Under the pieces are notes generated by a model. That model saw only the letters and a list, made by a program, of their open reading frames with translations, made no database searches and was not told where the DNA came from. Positions 44,839 through 56,123 of a stretch of DNA of 64,000 nt are shown here, piece after piece; within the stretch, counting starts at the first letter, position 1; every line of letters starts with the position of its first letter. The position numbers and the translations under genes were made by a program. Source of the DNA: Oscillatoriophycideae cyanobacterium NC_groundwater_1537_Pr4_S-0.65um_50_18 (lineage in GTDB: Bacteria; Cyanobacteriota; Cyanobacteriia; Elainellales; Elainellaceae); assembly GCA_016208305.1 (NCBI GenBank), contig JACQYI010000006.1, positions 558,001 to 622,000 of the forward strand. The letters are read 5' to 3'.

Positions 44839-45789
44839 TTAAGTAGGTCGTGAAGACTTGTCGTGAGGCAAAGTAATGCCCAGCCGATCTTGAAGTGCTT
44901 CGATCACCTCTTCAGCAGACTTAGCACCAAAGTTCTTAATTTCCAGCAGGTCTTCCTGTGTGTAATCTAGTAGATCTGCTACGGAGTTAATCTGTGCTCG
45001 CTTCAAGCAGTTGTAAGCTCGAACAGAGAGCTGTAGCTCCTCAATCGGAATCTGATTAGCAGGATCGTCTGTTCCCTCGTCTAGATCATCAATCGGAGCA
45101 AAGTCTATCTCTCGCAGAGGATTAAACAAGTCCACTAGAATGTCAGCCGCCTGACTCAAAGACTCTTGAGGCGTCAGACTGCCGCTAGTCCAGATTTCCA
45201 TCACAAGACGATCTTTCTGCACGGTATCGCCAACTCTTGCCCCTTCGATCGTGTAGTTAACCTTACGAACGGGCATAAAAATGGCATCAATTTGCAGGAA
45301 ATCAAGAGAGGATGATGTGTCATCTTTCGAGCGATCGATAGCACGATATCCCACGCCTTTTTCAACCCGGAATTCCATCTCTAGAGTGGAACCTGCTGCC
45401 AAGGTTGCAACATACTGGTCAGGATTGATGACCTCCACTTCAGAAGGCAGCTCAAAATATCCAGCAGTCACCGTCATGGGCCCCTCTACCCGCAGCCTAC
45501 CAATTTGCGGCTGGGAAGAGTAGCTTTTAAGAACAATCTCTTTCATGTTCAAAAGAATGTCTAATACATCCTCCCGAACACCAGGAATGGTCATAAATTC
45601 ATGGGTGACTCCTGCAATTCGCACTGCTGTCACAGCAGCCCCTTCTAAATTAGAGAGCAAAACGCGCCGCAAAGCATTGCCTACAGTAATACCTTGACCC
45701 CGCTCCAGTGGCTCCAGTATGAACTTGCTATATGAGCTTCGATCTTGATTAATATCTGACTCTATGCACTCAACCTGAAATTGCGCCAC
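44839..45789 (-). CDS. rpoA: RNA polymerase alpha subunit
   Basis: 316 aa with a GTG start. The N-terminal domain (to about 230) dimerises and starts polymerase assembly: EPLERGQGITVGNALRRVLLS. After an acidic linker, the C-terminal domain (about 250-310) contacts promoter DNA and activators: LSVRAYNCLKRAQINSVADL and IKNFGAKSAEEVIEAL. Follows rpsK. Confidence 0.96.
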   Translation of the reverse strand: MAQFQVECIESDINQDRSSYSKFILEPLERGQGITVGNALRRVLLSNLEGAAVTAVRIAGVTHEFMTIPGVREDVLDILLNMKEIVLKSYSSQPQIGRLRVEGPMTVTAGYFELPSEVEVINPDQYVATLAAGSTLEMEFRVEKGVGYRAIDRSKDDTSSSLDFLQIDAIFMPVRKVNYTIEGARVGDTVQKDRLVMEIWTSGSLTPQESLSQAADILVDLFNPLREIDFAPIDDLDEGTDDPANQIPIEELQLSVRAYNCLKRAQINSVADLLDYTQEDLLEIKNFGAKSAEEVIEALQDRLGITLPHDKSSRPT

Positions 45790-45949
45790 AGCCTAACCTC
45801 CCTTAATCTTTAGCCCTAGAACACCAACCTAGTACCCAAGCCATCAGTCACCGTACTTTTCAAGGTTCCGGCAGCTGATACTGCAATCCAAACTCATTGA
45901 GTCATTCAGCTCAGCAATTTCAGAATGTCCCCAATTAGATGGGGTACAT

Positions 45950-46345
45950 TTAGACGCGCCGCCGCTTGGGTGGGCGACAGCCGTTGTGAGGAATTGGAGT
46001 CACATCCCTGATCAACGTAATCTCTAAACCAGCCCCTTGCAAAGCCCGAATCGCGGTTTCGCGACCTGAACCTGGGCCACTCACCATAACCTCGATCTGA
46101 CGCATACCCTGATCAACCGCTCGCCGACCTGCGTTATCAGCAGCCGTTTGAGCCGCAAAAGGCGTCCCTTTCTTAGCACCTTTAAAACCGCTTGAACCCG
46201 ACGAAGCCCATGAAATAGCCTCGCCATTATTGTCAGTAATCGTGACAATAGTGTTGTTGAAGGTAGATTGAATGTGAGCTACGCCGCTGGGCACATTCCG
46301 CTTCTGCTTCTTTGGACCTGTCTTTCTTGTAGGTTGTCGCGCCAT
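45950..46345 (-). CDS. rpsK: Ribosomal protein S11
   Basis: 131 aa. ASGVAHIQ-type motif (here [19 protein letters not shown]) and the end [18 protein letters not shown] are typical. About 230 nt separate it from rpsM, more than usual in this cluster; that gap holds no convincing gene. Confidence 0.96.
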   Translation of the reverse strand: MARQPTRKTGPKKQKRNVPSGVAHIQSTFNNTIVTITDNNGEAISWASSGSSGFKGAKKGTPFAAQTAADNAGRRAVDQGMRQIEVMVSGPGSGRETAIRALQGAGLEITLIRDVTPIPHNGCRPPKRRRV

Positions 46346-46577
46346 ATCCCTTGTAATTACTTGTGATTGCTTGTGAACTAATGCTTGCTTGGGGTCAGCA
46401 AAGAGTATTCGGTCGCCTGAAAAAGCCTTAGCTAGCCCGACCTTTTAGGAAACGACTTATCTCACTCACCTCAAATGGAGCCTCGACGACTAGGCAAGCT
46501 CACGCCGCCAGACGCAAAGAGGGGCAGAATGACAGGTAGCTTGTTGCGCCACCAGACAAACTGCCCTAAAACTCGCG

Positions 46578-46961
46578 CTACTTCTTGCTTGGCGCTTTCT
46601 TCTTGCCCGCAACTGTGCGACGACCCCCTCGACGGGTACGTGCATTTGTACGAGTTCGCTGCCCCCGAACCGGCAAGCCAAGGCGATGACGACGACCCCG
46701 ATAGGTGCCAATATCCATAAGGCGCTTGATGTTCATGGATTCCCATCTTCTCAAGTCGCCCTCGATCTGGTAATCACTCTCAACCGCTTCACGCAGCAGA
46801 ATGACATCAGCATCGCTCAAATCTTTAATGCGAGTGTCAGGATTTACACCTGTCTTAGCTAAGACTTGCTTCGATCTCGTTAAACCAATTCCGTAAATGT
46901 AAGTTAGACCAATTTCAACACGCTTATCCCGTGGAAGGTCTACTCCAGCAATTCTTGCCAC
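46578..46961 (-). CDS. rpsM: Ribosomal protein S13
   Basis: 127 aa with a GTG start. [20 protein letters not shown] at the start and [18 protein letters not shown] near the end are S13 hallmarks; the basic tail ends KKAPSKK. Between rpmJ and rpsK. Confidence 0.96.
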   Translation of the reverse strand: MARIAGVDLPRDKRVEIGLTYIYGIGLTRSKQVLAKTGVNPDTRIKDLSDADVILLREAVESDYQIEGDLRRWESMNIKRLMDIGTYRGRRHRLGLPVRGQRTRTNARTRRGGRRTVAGKKKAPSKK

Positions 46962-47085
46962 GCTCTAACCCTCTTCTCTTAATTTGCTCTTCTGTTGTGA
47001 CCTTAAGCTTTTAGCAATCATCTCAGCTAAGATGACAAATGCTCCAAGATGACCTTAACCAACGTCCCACAAGACCCAGCCACGA

Positions 47086-47199
47086 TCACCCTTGGCGCTG
47101 CTTATGCTTGGGGTTCGAGCAAATCACCATCACTTTGCCACGCCTGCGGATGACGCGACACTTCTCACAAATTTTCTTTACAGATGCTCGGACTTTCAT
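47086..47199 (-). CDS. rpmJ: Ribosomal protein L36
   Basis: 37 aa: [15 protein letters not shown] at the start and [11 protein letters not shown] at the end. The zinc ribbon (CEKC, then C and H in CSNPKH) is complete. Short enough to be missed by gene callers. Between infA and rpsM as in other cyanobacteria. Confidence 0.95.
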   Translation of the reverse strand: MKVRASVKKICEKCRVIRRRGKVMVICSNPKHKQRQG

Positions 47200-47298
47200 G
47201 TCCCCTTGGTGTTTGTTGATACTACAAAACGGCTATTGTATCAGATTAATATAGGTTTGTCAAATTGGACGGTCTTAAATCTTCAAAGAATTAAGGGT

Positions 47299-47529
47299 TT
47301 ACTTTTTGGCGTTGCGAAGTCGATAGGTGATTCTGCCCTTTGTTAAGTCATAAGGGGTCAGCTCTACCTTGACGCGATCGCCTGGAAGGATCTTGATATA
47401 GTTACGCCGGATCTTGCCTGAAATGTGAGCCAGGACATTAAATCCATTGTCTAGATCTACACGGAACATAGCGTTGGGAAGAGAATCAGTGACTGTTCCT
47501 TCCATTTCGATCAAATCTTGTTTAGACAA
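47299..47529 (-). CDS. infA: Translation initiation factor IF-1
   Basis: 76 aa from a TTG at 47529, which gives the family start [12 protein letters not shown] and has AGGAG nine bases upstream; the open frame continues upstream without similarity. An OB fold with [23 protein letters not shown] and [16 protein letters not shown]. Binds the A site of the 30S subunit during initiation. Between adk and rpmJ. Confidence 0.92.
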   Translation of the reverse strand: MSKQDLIEMEGTVTDSLPNAMFRVDLDNGFNVLAHISGKIRRNYIKILPGDRVKVELTPYDLTKGRITYRLRNAKK

Positions 47530-47632
47530 AGTTGCATTCTCCTGCCAATGAGTGTTTAGAACGAGTGAGTTTTGAGAAATTGGGTACTGACTCAGTGTAA
47601 CAAATGACTCAGCGCACTTTACCCGTCTAGGC

Positions 47633-48193
47633 TCACGACTGAAGCTTGAGCGTTTGCCGCAGTGTGGAGGCAATCACGTCAATCTCCTGACTGCCGTCGA
47701 TCGAAACCAGCTGACCTCGATCGCTGTAAAAATCAATTAGAGGAGCAGTTTGCTCGCGATAAACCTCTAATCGGTTGCGAATCACTGCTTCTGTGTCATC
47801 CACCCGACCGCGACCCAGCAGACGAGACACCAGAACTTCATCAGGAACATCGAAATTTACGACATGGCTGCAAGACTGTTGAATCTCACTGAGTAAAGTG
47901 TCTAAGAACTGAGCTTGTCCAACAGTACGGGGAAACCCATCCAGAATCCATCCAGTCTTAGTGTCCTCAGAGCTGAGGCGATCACGAACCAGATCAAGCA
48001 TGAGCTGATCCGGAACCAGTTCGCCAGCATCCATATAAGACTTGGCTTTGAGACCCAACTCAGTCTGGTTGGCGACCGCATTCCGTAAGATGTCTCCAGT
48101 GGAAATATGAGGGATACTTTGCTCTTGAGCCAATGTTTGCGCTTGGGTGCCCTTACCTGCACCCGGTGCGCCCAAAAAGATTAATCTTGTCAC
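47633..48193 (-). CDS. adk: Adenylate kinase
   Basis: 186 aa with a GTG start. The P-loop is [24 protein letters not shown] and [15 protein letters not shown] are present. The lid is of the short type ([17 protein letters not shown]) without a zinc site. It balances ATP, ADP and AMP. Follows secY by 14 nt. Confidence 0.95.
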   Translation of the reverse strand: MTRLIFLGAPGAGKGTQAQTLAQEQSIPHISTGDILRNAVANQTELGLKAKSYMDAGELVPDQLMLDLVRDRLSSEDTKTGWILDGFPRTVGQAQFLDTLLSEIQQSCSHVVNFDVPDEVLVSRLLGRGRVDDTEAVIRNRLEVYREQTAPLIDFYSDRGQLVSIDGSQEIDVIASTLRQTLKLQS

Positions 48194-48207
48194 TATCGTT
48201 TCACCAT

Positions 48208-49518
48208 TTACTGCTTCACCATGCCCTCATACCGTTGGGAAATGACATAGGTTTGAATTTGTTTTGCTGTGTCGATCGCCACGCCAACTAGGATCAACAG
48301 TGAAGTTGCTCCAATCCGTTGGAAGGTCGTTACGCCCAACTGTTGCTCGATCGCCGTTGGCACAATAGCCAAAACGCCCAGAAATATTGCGCCCAGGAAC
48401 GTCAAGTGGTTAAGAACCTTCTGAATATAGTCGCTAGTTGCCTTGCCAGGGCGAATCCCAGGAATGCTGGAACCCATCTTCTTGAGGTTTTGAGACAGCT
48501 CAACCGAGTCCACAAAAAGGGAAGTATAGAAATAGCTAAAGAAGAGAATCAGAGCTAGATAGAGAATGATATAAACAACGCTATCAGGACTCAAATACTT
48601 AATCACCTGCGCCAAGATAGGATTGTTAGGCAAGATGTTCACCAAGAAGAAAGGCAATGACAGCACTGCATAGGTGAAAATAATCGGCATTACTCCACCT
48701 TGGTTAAGGCGAAGGGGTAGATAGCTGCTGCGCTCTTGGTACATACGGCGACCCACCTGACGACGAGCCGAGATTACAGGAATCCGGCGGGTTCCTTCTT
48801 GAACAAATACAATGCCCACAATCATGGCCAGAAAGACCAGAATCAAGAAGATAATTTTTCCAACTAGGCTGGGATCACCGTTCTGAGCCAAATCAAACGT
48901 GTTCCCCAAAGATTGAGGAAGGGTAGAAACGATACTGACGAAAATTAGCAGAGACGCGCCATTACCAATACCCCGCTCTGTAATTAGTTCACCAACCCAC
49001 ATGACAAACATGGAGCCAGCCGTCAATGCCAGAACCGTCTCAACAATGAAAGGCGTTCCTGGGTTTTCAGCGTAGGTGCTGACAAAGAGAGCGAGTCCAG
49101 TGCTTTGGATAATTGCCCATCCTGCTGCAACGTATCGCGTAATTTGCGAAATTTTACGACGGCCTGCTTCACCCTCATTCTTCTGCAAATCTTCCAAGCT
49201 CGGAAGCGCCTTGGTCATCAACTGCATGATGATAGAGGCATTAATAAATGGAATAATTCCTAAAGCAAATATGCCTAAAGCAGACAGCCCACCACCAGAA
49301 AATATATCCAATAATCCCACAATGCTTCCCAAGGCTCCGCCTTGGACAGCTTGTTGAAAAGCGTCCCGATCAATCCCAGGGATAGGAATTCGGATGCCCA
49401 AACGCACTAAGATTAACATCCCAACAGTGACAAGCAGCCGACCTCGGAGTCCGGCTGCTTGTGCCATTTGCACGAATGTTTCCTGAGCTGTTGGAGCTTT
49501 ATCTCGGTTGACAACCAT
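48208..49518 (-). CDS. secY: Preprotein translocase subunit SecY
   Basis: 436 aa with about ten membrane spans, the channel of the Sec translocon. Signatures: [16 protein letters not shown] near the start, [19 protein letters not shown] (plug and second span region), and the cytoplasmic loops [10 protein letters not shown] and the C-terminal [19 protein letters not shown]. Between rplO and adk. Confidence 0.96.
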   Translation of the reverse strand: MVVNRDKAPTAQETFVQMAQAAGLRGRLLVTVGMLILVRLGIRIPIPGIDRDAFQQAVQGGALGSIVGLLDIFSGGGLSALGIFALGIIPFINASIIMQLMTKALPSLEDLQKNEGEAGRRKISQITRYVAAGWAIIQSTGLALFVSTYAENPGTPFIVETVLALTAGSMFVMWVGELITERGIGNGASLLIFVSIVSTLPQSLGNTFDLAQNGDPSLVGKIIFLILVFLAMIVGIVFVQEGTRRIPVISARRQVGRRMYQERSSYLPLRLNQGGVMPIIFTYAVLSLPFFLVNILPNNPILAQVIKYLSPDSVVYIILYLALILFFSYFYTSLFVDSVELSQNLKKMGSSIPGIRPGKATSDYIQKVLNHLTFLGAIFLGVLAIVPTAIEQQLGVTTFQRIGATSLLILVGVAIDTAKQIQTYVISQRYEGMVKQ

Positions 49519-49682
49519 GAAGCAATACCTCTTGGGTAGTGACGGTTACAGGAAGCCGACAGGAAAGATGGTTTCCAGGGCTTGACTTAAGCTTGTAGCG
49601 CTGCGGATCTCACCTGCTCTCATCTATATAGTGTAAGTTTTCAAGCGAATTCCTAACAACTGCGATCGCCAAGAAGCTAACG

Positions 49683-50129
49683 CTAGGTCAAGATCTCGCA
49701 GGTGCCGCCTGCCGCTTCAATTTTAGAACGGGCAGAAGCTGTAAAAGCAGCCGCCTGAACTTTCAAGGCAACCGATAATTCGCCATCTCCCAAGATCTTG
49801 AGAGGGCCATCATCACTAGTCACAATCCCCGAAGCTATGAGCGATGCTAGGCTAACTTCATCATCAGCCGCTAACGATGTCAAAGCGCCAACATTGATCA
49901 CCGTATATTCACGACGATTAATCAAAGGAAAGTGCTTCAACTTTGGAATTCGGCGATAGAGAGGCATTTGCCCCCCTTCAAATCCAGGGCGGGTTCCACT
50001 ACCGGATCTGGACTTTTGGCCTCTCATGCCAAAGCCGCAGCTTGCGCCTTGTCCAGCGGAAATGCCCCGTCCCACGCGCCGCTTCCGCTTTTGAGAGCCG
50101 TCTTGGGGTAAAGCGTCTTCTAATCTCAT
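49683..50129 (-). CDS. rplO: Ribosomal protein L15
   Basis: 148 aa. [20 protein letters not shown] and [20 protein letters not shown] are the conserved Gly/Arg-rich N-terminal part. Follows rpsE directly: rpmD (L30) is missing between them, as in other cyanobacteria. Confidence 0.95.
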   Translation of the reverse strand: MRLEDALPQDGSQKRKRRVGRGISAGQGASCGFGMRGQKSRSGSGTRPGFEGGQMPLYRRIPKLKHFPLINRREYTVINVGALTSLAADDEVSLASLIASGIVTSDDGPLKILGDGELSVALKVQAAAFTASARSKIEAAGGTCEILT

Positions 50130-50180
50130 GACTGGTTCACCAACGATTTAAATCAGGTGTGTAAGTTTTGGGCATACAGC

Positions 50181-50705
50181 TCAGCTGTACAGATTTTCGA
50201 GGGGAATGCCTCGCTCTTCAGCCACTTCAGAAAAGGTGCGTAGAGAAGACAGTGCATTTGCAGCAGCACGAGCGTTGTTCAGCGGATTGCTAGATGCAAG
50301 CTGTTTCGCCAGAATATTACGAACACCTGCTAGTTCTAAAACCGTCCGAACAGCACCTCCGGCAATTACACCTGTTCCAGGTGCAGCAGGACGCATCATC
50401 ACTTTTGCGCCCCCGCCAATCCCGTTAACAGGATGGGGAATAGAATTTGCTTTCGTGAGGGGAACCTCAACCAAGTGCTTTTTGCCGTCAGCCACACCTT
50501 TGCGCACTGCACCAATCACATCGCTGGCTTTACCAACACCTACACCCACCTGACCTCGCTCATTGCCGACCACAACGATTGCCCGGAAGCTGAGCTTTTT
50601 ACCGCCTTTAACCACCTTGGTAACACGACGGATTTGAACGACCCGCTCTTGCCAATCGGTTTCTTTCTCTTTAGCGCGGCTATTTTTACGACGTTCTTTT
50701 GCCAT
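50181..50705 (-). CDS. rpsE: Ribosomal protein S5
   Basis: 174 aa. The dsRNA-binding-like domain with [20 protein letters not shown] and [21 protein letters not shown], then [21 protein letters not shown]. Contributes to decoding accuracy. Confidence 0.96.
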   Translation of the reverse strand: MAKERRKNSRAKEKETDWQERVVQIRRVTKVVKGGKKLSFRAIVVVGNERGQVGVGVGKASDVIGAVRKGVADGKKHLVEVPLTKANSIPHPVNGIGGGAKVMMRPAAPGTGVIAGGAVRTVLELAGVRNILAKQLASSNPLNNARAAANALSSLRTFSEVAEERGIPLENLYS

Positions 50706-50752
50706 TGTCTGATTTTTCCTTGAGTCTGCGATTGAGACTTGCGATTGAGATC

Positions 50753-51115
50753 TCAGAAGGTGAGTCCACCTTCTCGGGCAGCTTCAGCTAGCGCCTTGAC
50801 ACGCCCATGATAAAGATTGCCACCGCGATCGAATACAACTTGCTGAATACCTTGAGCAATTGCTCGCTCAGCAATGAGCTTGCCCACCTGGACAGAAGCT
50901 TCGCAGTTTCCGCCAGAAGCCAGCTCAGCCCGAAGATCCGCTTCTAATGTTGAAGCTGATGCCAATGTGCAATGTTGCGTGTCATCGATCACTTGAGCAT
51001 AAATATGCTGATTGGAGCGAAAAACAGCTAAACGAGGACGCTCGGATGTACCCGTTACCTTGCGCCGAATTCGATCGTGACGACGATGCGTCGCCGCTTT
51101 GCGAGTAGACTTCAT
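50753..51115 (-). CDS. rplR: Ribosomal protein L18
   Basis: 120 aa. [18 protein letters not shown] and [20 protein letters not shown] are L18 motifs; it binds 5S rRNA. Its ATG is 2 nt after the rplF stop. Confidence 0.96.
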   Translation of the reverse strand: MKSTRKAATHRRHDRIRRKVTGTSERPRLAVFRSNQHIYAQVIDDTQHCTLASASTLEADLRAELASGGNCEASVQVGKLIAERAIAQGIQQVVFDRGGNLYHGRVKALAEAAREGGLTF

Positions 51116-51117
51116 AA

Positions 51118-51657
51118 TTACTTCTTACCTGCCTTACCAGCCTTACGTCTGACCACTTCACCCGAATAGCGAATACCTTTGCCTTTGTAGGGTTCCGGTG
51201 GACGAACCGAGCGGATCTTGGCGGCAAGGTTACCCACTAATTCCTTATTAATTCCAGTTACAATTACATTCGTCGTCCCTTCTACAGCCAGCTGAATTCC
51301 TTCAGGAGGCTCAATCTGAACGGGGTTACTGTAACCAACATTAAGAACTAAATTTCGTCCTTGAACCTGGGCACGATAGCCCACACCTTGAATCTCCAGA
51401 CGCTTTTGAAAACCTTGAGAGACTCCCTCTACCATGTTGGCAACTAGAGTACGACACAGGCCATGACGCTGGCGGGCAGGGCGTGAATCACTGCGGCGAT
51501 TCACTAAAAGAGTTTCTCCTTCTTGCAGCACTTCTACTTCAGGAGGTAGAGTGCGGGCGAGCTCACCCTTAGGACCTTTAACTGCAACATTCTGTCCCGA
51601 AATCTCGATCGTAACTTTTTGAGGGATAGAAATTGGGCGCTTACCAATACGAGACAT
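51118..51657 (-). CDS. rplF: Ribosomal protein L6
   Basis: 179 aa. [14 protein letters not shown] at the start and the C-terminal [21 protein letters not shown] are diagnostic. Confidence 0.96.
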   Translation of the reverse strand: MSRIGKRPISIPQKVTIEISGQNVAVKGPKGELARTLPPEVEVLQEGETLLVNRRSDSRPARQRHGLCRTLVANMVEGVSQGFQKRLEIQGVGYRAQVQGRNLVLNVGYSNPVQIEPPEGIQLAVEGTTNVIVTGINKELVGNLAAKIRSVRPPEPYKGKGIRYSGEVVRRKAGKAGKK

Positions 51658-51718
51658 GATAGTTTCTCCAGAACACAGCTCTCTAGAACGTAGCCGCTAA
51701 TTATTAACTGTCTGGTGT

Positions 51719-52120
51719 CTACCAAACATAACAGAGCACCTCTCCTCCCAGTCCTTGCTTACGGGCATCGCGATCGGTCATGATGCCGCTAGAGGTAGAG
51801 ATAATGGCAATACCAATGCCGCCCAAAACTCTCGGCAGTTCCTTGCGGTTTGAATAGACGCGCAGCCCTGGCTTACTCACCCGCTTAAGGGCAGTAATAA
51901 TCGGACGACGACCCTTGCCTTTGTACTTCAGGGCGATGACCAGCATCCGCCCAGGCGTTGCCTCTCTCTCGGAAAACTCAGCAATAAAGCCTTCTTCCTG
52001 TAGCACCTTAGCAATGCTACGGGTCATCCGGGTGGATGGCACTTCTGTGGTTTGGTGCCGCGCCAAGGTTGCATTTCGGATGCGCGTCAACATGTCTGAA
52101 ATAGTATCGTTAGCCGCCAT
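51719..52120 (-). CDS. rpsH: Ribosomal protein S8
   Basis: 133 aa. [14 protein letters not shown] at the start and [20 protein letters not shown] near the end fit S8. rpsN (S14) is not found between rplE and rpsH, the normal cyanobacterial arrangement. Confidence 0.96.
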   Translation of the reverse strand: MAANDTISDMLTRIRNATLARHQTTEVPSTRMTRSIAKVLQEEGFIAEFSEREATPGRMLVIALKYKGKGRRPIITALKRVSKPGLRVYSNRKELPRVLGGIGIAIISTSSGIMTDRDARKQGLGGEVLCYVW

Positions 52121-52144
52121 AGTTTCCTCTTAGATGAAACTGCC

Positions 52145-52693
52145 TTAGTTATCCCGGAAGGGCATTCCCAACTCTTTAAGCAAGGCGCGACCCTCTTCGT
52201 CGGTATTAGCAGTAGTAATAATTGAAATGTCCATGCCGCGAATCTGATCAATCCTGTCGTATTCCACTTCAGGAAAGATAAGCTGTTCTCGGATACCCAG
52301 CGTATAGTTGCCTCGACCATCAAAGCTCTTAGGGCTGACTCCCCGGAAGTCGCGAATCCGGGGCAAGGATAAGTTAATCAGGCGATCGAGAAACGCATAC
52401 ATCCGGTCAGAACGTAGCGTTACCATAATGCCCACTGGCATTCCCTTGCGAAGTTTAAAGCCGGCGATCGCTTTCTTGGCTCGAGTTACGACAGGCTTTT
52501 GACCTGTGATAAGAGCAATCTCAGCCAAAGAAGCTTCCAGAGCCTTAGCATTTTGAGCCGCCTCACCCAACCCTCGGTTGACAGTGATCTTGACAACCTT
52601 AGGCACCTGATAAATGTTGCCGTAGTTGAATTGCTCAATCAGCTTTGGAGCAACCTTGTCCTGGTAGAGCGACTTTAGTTTACTGTTTGCCAT
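52145..52693 (-). CDS. rplE: Ribosomal protein L5
   Basis: 182 aa. [20 protein letters not shown], then [19 protein letters not shown] and [20 protein letters not shown]. Binds 5S rRNA. Confidence 0.96.
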   Translation of the reverse strand: MANSKLKSLYQDKVAPKLIEQFNYGNIYQVPKVVKITVNRGLGEAAQNAKALEASLAEIALITGQKPVVTRAKKAIAGFKLRKGMPVGIMVTLRSDRMYAFLDRLINLSLPRIRDFRGVSPKSFDGRGNYTLGIREQLIFPEVEYDRIDQIRGMDISIITTANTDEEGRALLKELGMPFRDN

Positions 52694-52770
52694 AGCGTTT
52701 TATCCTTAATCAAATCCCTGGGCTTGGTCAGGGAAGAACGTTTAGTTTTAAGCCGAATCTCTAGCCGAAC

Positions 52771-53112
52771 CTAGTCGATGACTTCTCCAGTCTTCTTCAG
52801 CATTCGCACTTTACGCCCTTCTGCATTCAAGGTGTAGCAAATCCGGCTAGCCACTTTTTCCTTGTTGGAATACAGCATGACATTAGAGCTGTGAATAGGA
52901 GCTTCGAGCGTCGTGATCTGACCCGACTCCCCTTCCTGCTGGGGCTTAACATGCTTGGTTTTGATGTTGACGCCTTTGATCACCACCTTGCTAAGTTCAG
53001 GAAGAACTCGCAAAACCTCGCCAATCTTACCCTTTTCGCTGCCAGCAATTACCTGAACGGTATCGCCTTTCTTGACATGTACCTTGTGACGAACCTTAGT
53101 GGGTTTAGCCAT
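52771..53112 (-). CDS. rplX: Ribosomal protein L24
   Basis: 113 aa from the ATG at 53112, coupled to rplN through TGATG; a GTG one codon upstream is less likely. The KOW motif is [21 protein letters not shown]. Confidence 0.95.
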   Translation of the reverse strand: MAKPTKVRHKVHVKKGDTVQVIAGSEKGKIGEVLRVLPELSKVVIKGVNIKTKHVKPQQEGESGQITTLEAPIHSSNVMLYSNKEKVASRICYTLNAEGRKVRMLKKTGEVID

Positions 53113-53477
53113 CACAATACCTCCGGTGCCAGTGAAACAATTTTGGTAAAGCTCTTGTCCCGCAGTTCGCGAGCAACAGGGCCGAATACGCGCGTGCCTT
53201 TGGGATTACCTTCAGCGTTTATAATGACAGCAGCATTGTCATCAAACCGAATGCTCATGCCACTCTCACGACGCAGCCCTTTCTTTGTGCGAACAATCAC
53301 AGCTCTTACCACATCAGACTTTTTCACAGCCATGTTGGGAATTGCATCCTTGACCACCGCAATAATAACGTCACCCACTCCTGCATAACGGCGGTTGCCG
53401 CCCAAGACACGGATACACATCAGCTTGCGAGCGCCGCTGTTGTCCGCCACATTCAGGTAGGATTCTTGTTGAATCAT
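53112..53477 (-). CDS. rplN: Ribosomal protein L14
   Basis: 121 aa. [21 protein letters not shown] at the start and [22 protein letters not shown] at the end are diagnostic. One-base overlap with rplX. Confidence 0.97.
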   Translation of the reverse strand: MIQQESYLNVADNSGARKLMCIRVLGGNRRYAGVGDVIIAVVKDAIPNMAVKKSDVVRAVIVRTKKGLRRESGMSIRFDDNAAVIINAEGNPKGTRVFGPVARELRDKSFTKIVSLAPEVL

Positions 53478-53527
53478 CGTCAGCCTCCCTCGTTATCTAA
53501 ATCTCAAATCCTTAACACATCGGGAGC

Positions 53528-53776
53528 TTATGCACTGGGGGCATTGAGGATTTCAATCACAGCCCAGCGCTTAGTGCGACTAAGGGGCCGAGTTTCCTGA
53601 ATGCGAACGCGATCGCCCACCTTACACCGATTTTCTTCGTCATGCACCTTATAGCGCTTTGTCCGCACCATAATTTTTTTGTACTTGGTATGGGGGGCGC
53701 GGTTTTCGATCGCCACCACGACCGTTTTTTCCATCTTGTCGCTAACGACTAAGCCCACCCGTTCTTTAACTGCCAT
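53528..53776 (-). CDS. rpsQ: Ribosomal protein S17
   Basis: 82 aa. [20 protein letters not shown], then [18 protein letters not shown]. Binds 16S rRNA early in assembly. Confidence 0.96.
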   Translation of the reverse strand: MAVKERVGLVVSDKMEKTVVVAIENRAPHTKYKKIMVRTKRYKVHDEENRCKVGDRVRIQETRPLSRTKRWAVIEILNAPSA

Positions 53777-53808
53777 TGCAACTTAACTCCCTCATGCTTC
53801 CTGTAACT

Positions 53809-54024
53809 CTATGAATCCGAAGCTGCTTTGACCTGTCGCTCACGCTCAACGGTCATCAGTTGAGACAAACGATGACGCAAATGCTTAAACTGGTGCGGCT
53901 TATCGAGCTGGCGAGTTGCTTTCTGAAACCGCAGCTGAAACAGCTCTTTCTTGACGGACACGATTTGATCAGAGAGTTCCTGATCACTGAGGTCTCGAAC
54001 CTCATCTACTTTAGGTAGAGACAT
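53809..54024 (-). CDS. rpmC: Ribosomal protein L29
   Basis: 71 aa helical hairpin. [19 protein letters not shown] is the family core. Starts 2 nt after the rplP stop. Confidence 0.95.
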   Translation of the reverse strand: MSLPKVDEVRDLSDQELSDQIVSVKKELFQLRFQKATRQLDKPHQFKHLRHRLSQLMTVERERQVKAASDS

Positions 54025-54026
54025 GT

Positions 54027-54446
54027 CTATGACTCTCCAGATTCGCGAGTGATGAACTTGGTCTTGATTGGCAGTTTAAAAGAGGCAAGCCGCATCGCTT
54101 CCCGAGCGATCTCTTCAGACACGCCCGCAATTTCAAACATGATCCGACCGGGCTTGACCACTGCAACCCAAAATTCTGGGTTACCTTTACCCGAACCCAT
54201 CCGGGTTTCTGCAGGACGCATTGTAATCGGCTTGTCGGGGAAAATTCGAATCCAAATCTTCCCACCCCGACGGATGTATCGGGTCATGGCGCGACGACTA
54301 GCCTCAATTTGGCGAGCCGTAATCCAGGATGGCTCTAGCGCCTGCAGCGCAAAGTCGCCAAAGTTCAGCTCATTGCCTGCGGTTGCCATGCCCCGCATTC
54401 GTCCACGATGCTGCTTTCGGAATTTAGTTCTTCTAGGACTTAACAT
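54027..54446 (-). CDS. rplP: Ribosomal protein L16
   Basis: 139 aa. [18 protein letters not shown] at the start and [19 protein letters not shown] near residue 83 are L16 motifs. Needed for the peptidyl transferase centre. Confidence 0.96.
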   Translation of the reverse strand: MLSPRRTKFRKQHRGRMRGMATAGNELNFGDFALQALEPSWITARQIEASRRAMTRYIRRGGKIWIRIFPDKPITMRPAETRMGSGKGNPEFWVAVVKPGRIMFEIAGVSEEIAREAMRLASFKLPIKTKFITRESGES

Positions 54447-54514
54447 GATACTTACCTTCTTGAAGAGTCAGGAGTTGGGAATCCAGAACAGAAACAATCT
54501 CAGCTCTCTTTTCC

Positions 54515-55267
54515 TTAGCCTTCATTCGATCGATCCTCGTACTGCTGGCGACGACGCTGCTGCTGCTTCCGACGAGGCTGTGCGCCTGTAGGTGCGGCAA
54601 TTTCTTCCTGACCTGGAATAATTTCGCCCTTAAAGACCCAAACTTTGATACCTAAAATGCCATAGATCGTTTGCGCTGTTTTATAGGCAAAGTCGATGTC
54701 TGCTCGCAGCGTGTGGAGCGGCACCTTACCCTCGCGGGTATATTCAGTTCGCGCAATCTCAGCACCATTCAAGCGACCGCTCACCTGAATTTTGATCCCT
54801 TCCGCGCCTGCTCTCTGCGCCCGTTGTATCGCCTGACGCACAACCCGACGGAAAGAAACTCGGCGCTCTAGCTGCTGCCCTACATACTCAGCAATCAAGC
54901 CTGCATCTGAATCAACCCGAGCAACTTCAACCACATTGATGCGGATTTGACGATCGCTGTTGCCCAAAGCCTTTTGCAATCCGACACGCAGCTCTTCGAT
55001 GCCTTGACCACCACGGCCAACCACAACACCAGGCCGAGCCGTGTGCACTTCTAGATCAATCTGATCAGCTTTACGCTCAATCCGAATCTGAGAAATACCC
55101 GGACTCTCAAGGCTCTTGAGCTTCGTGGGATTCTTCTCGATGAAGTTGCGAATTGTATGATCTTCTTGCAAAAGCTTCGGGTAGCGGCTGGAATCTGCAA
55201 ACCAGCGCGATCGGTGCTCCTGCGTAATGCCAAGGCGAAAGCCTACTGGATGAATCTTCTGTCCCAC
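54515..55267 (-). CDS. rpsC: Ribosomal protein S3
   Basis: 250 aa with a GTG start. The N-terminal [13 protein letters not shown], a KH domain with [18 protein letters not shown], and [20 protein letters not shown]. The C-terminal tail is very rich in Arg and Gln. Confidence 0.96.
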   Translation of the reverse strand: MGQKIHPVGFRLGITQEHRSRWFADSSRYPKLLQEDHTIRNFIEKNPTKLKSLESPGISQIRIERKADQIDLEVHTARPGVVVGRGGQGIEELRVGLQKALGNSDRQIRINVVEVARVDSDAGLIAEYVGQQLERRVSFRRVVRQAIQRAQRAGAEGIKIQVSGRLNGAEIARTEYTREGKVPLHTLRADIDFAYKTAQTIYGILGIKVWVFKGEIIPGQEEIAAPTGAQPRRKQQQRRRQQYEDRSNEG

Positions 55268-55325
55268 GGTGCGTCCTCTGAGATGAAAGCGTTAGAGAAT
55301 AAATTAGAAATTTCTAGAAATACCG

Positions 55326-55691
55326 TTATTCTTCGGCTTCGCCCTCGCCTGGAGCGACGGCAATTGTAATATGGCAAGTCGGTTTACGAATTTGGTAGGC
55401 TCGACCTTGTGCCCGAGGCCGAAAACGCTTTAGCACAGAACCCTGGTCGGCAAACGCCTTACTAACCACCAAACCCGCCGGATCATAGCCTTCATTATGC
55501 TCAGCGTTAGCTACCGCAGACCTCAACACTTTGAGGATGGGTTCGCAAGCTCTATAGGGCATAAATTCCAAAATGATCAAAGCTTCGCGATAAGACCGAC
55601 CTCGAATTTGGTCTAAAACTCGGCGCACCTTATGGGGTGACATCCGAATGTACCTTGCGATCGCTTTGACCTCTCCAGTAGCAGTAGCCAT
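55326..55691 (-). CDS. rplV: Ribosomal protein L22
   Basis: 121 aa. [22 protein letters not shown] and the exit-tunnel loop [20 protein letters not shown]. Normal length. Confidence 0.96.
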   Translation of the reverse strand: MATATGEVKAIARYIRMSPHKVRRVLDQIRGRSYREALIILEFMPYRACEPILKVLRSAVANAEHNEGYDPAGLVVSKAFADQGSVLKRFRPRAQGRAYQIRKPTCHITIAVAPGEGEAEE

Positions 55692-55798
55692 TCCTTTACT
55701 CCTTAAAGCGATTAGCCATCAGCCATCAGCCTTGATTGCTGATGCTAATTGCCGTTACCTATCACTACTCGTACTCTTTACCGAGCCTACATGAACCT

Positions 55799-56077
55799 CT
55801 ATCTACGGGCTTTTTTGTCGCCCTTCGCATGACCCCTAAAGGTGCGCGTTGGGGCAAATTCACCCAGCTTGTGTCCCACCATTTGCTCTGTCACATAAAC
55901 AGGCACATGCTGACGACCATTGTGAACCGCGATCGTATGACCGATCATTTGAGGCAGGATAGTAGACGCTCTAGACCAGGTTTTAATCACCTGCTTTTCG
56001 CCCTTGACGTTGAGCGCCTCAATTTTGCTCATCAGATGATCTGCAACAAAGGGGCCTTTTTTAAGAGAACGAGACAT
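55799..56077 (-). CDS. rpsS: Ribosomal protein S19
   Basis: 92 aa. [18 protein letters not shown] and [21 protein letters not shown], then [20 protein letters not shown]. Normal length. Confidence 0.97.
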   Translation of the reverse strand: MSRSLKKGPFVADHLMSKIEALNVKGEKQVIKTWSRASTILPQMIGHTIAVHNGRQHVPVYVTEQMVGHKLGEFAPTRTFRGHAKGDKKARR

Positions 56078-56123
56078 AGCCTTAGTAAACCTCTAGTCGA
56101 ATGCTTCAGAAAACTCAGCAGCC

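Noticed and set aside
52891-53388. 165-codon plus-strand open frame.
   Set aside because: Antisense to rplX and rplN.
49519-53527. Absence of rpsN, rpmD and map from the spc-type part of the ribosomal cluster.
   Set aside because: This is the normal cyanobacterial arrangement, not a local deletion.
54049-54591. 180-codon plus-strand open frame.
   Set aside because: Antisense to rplP and rpsC.
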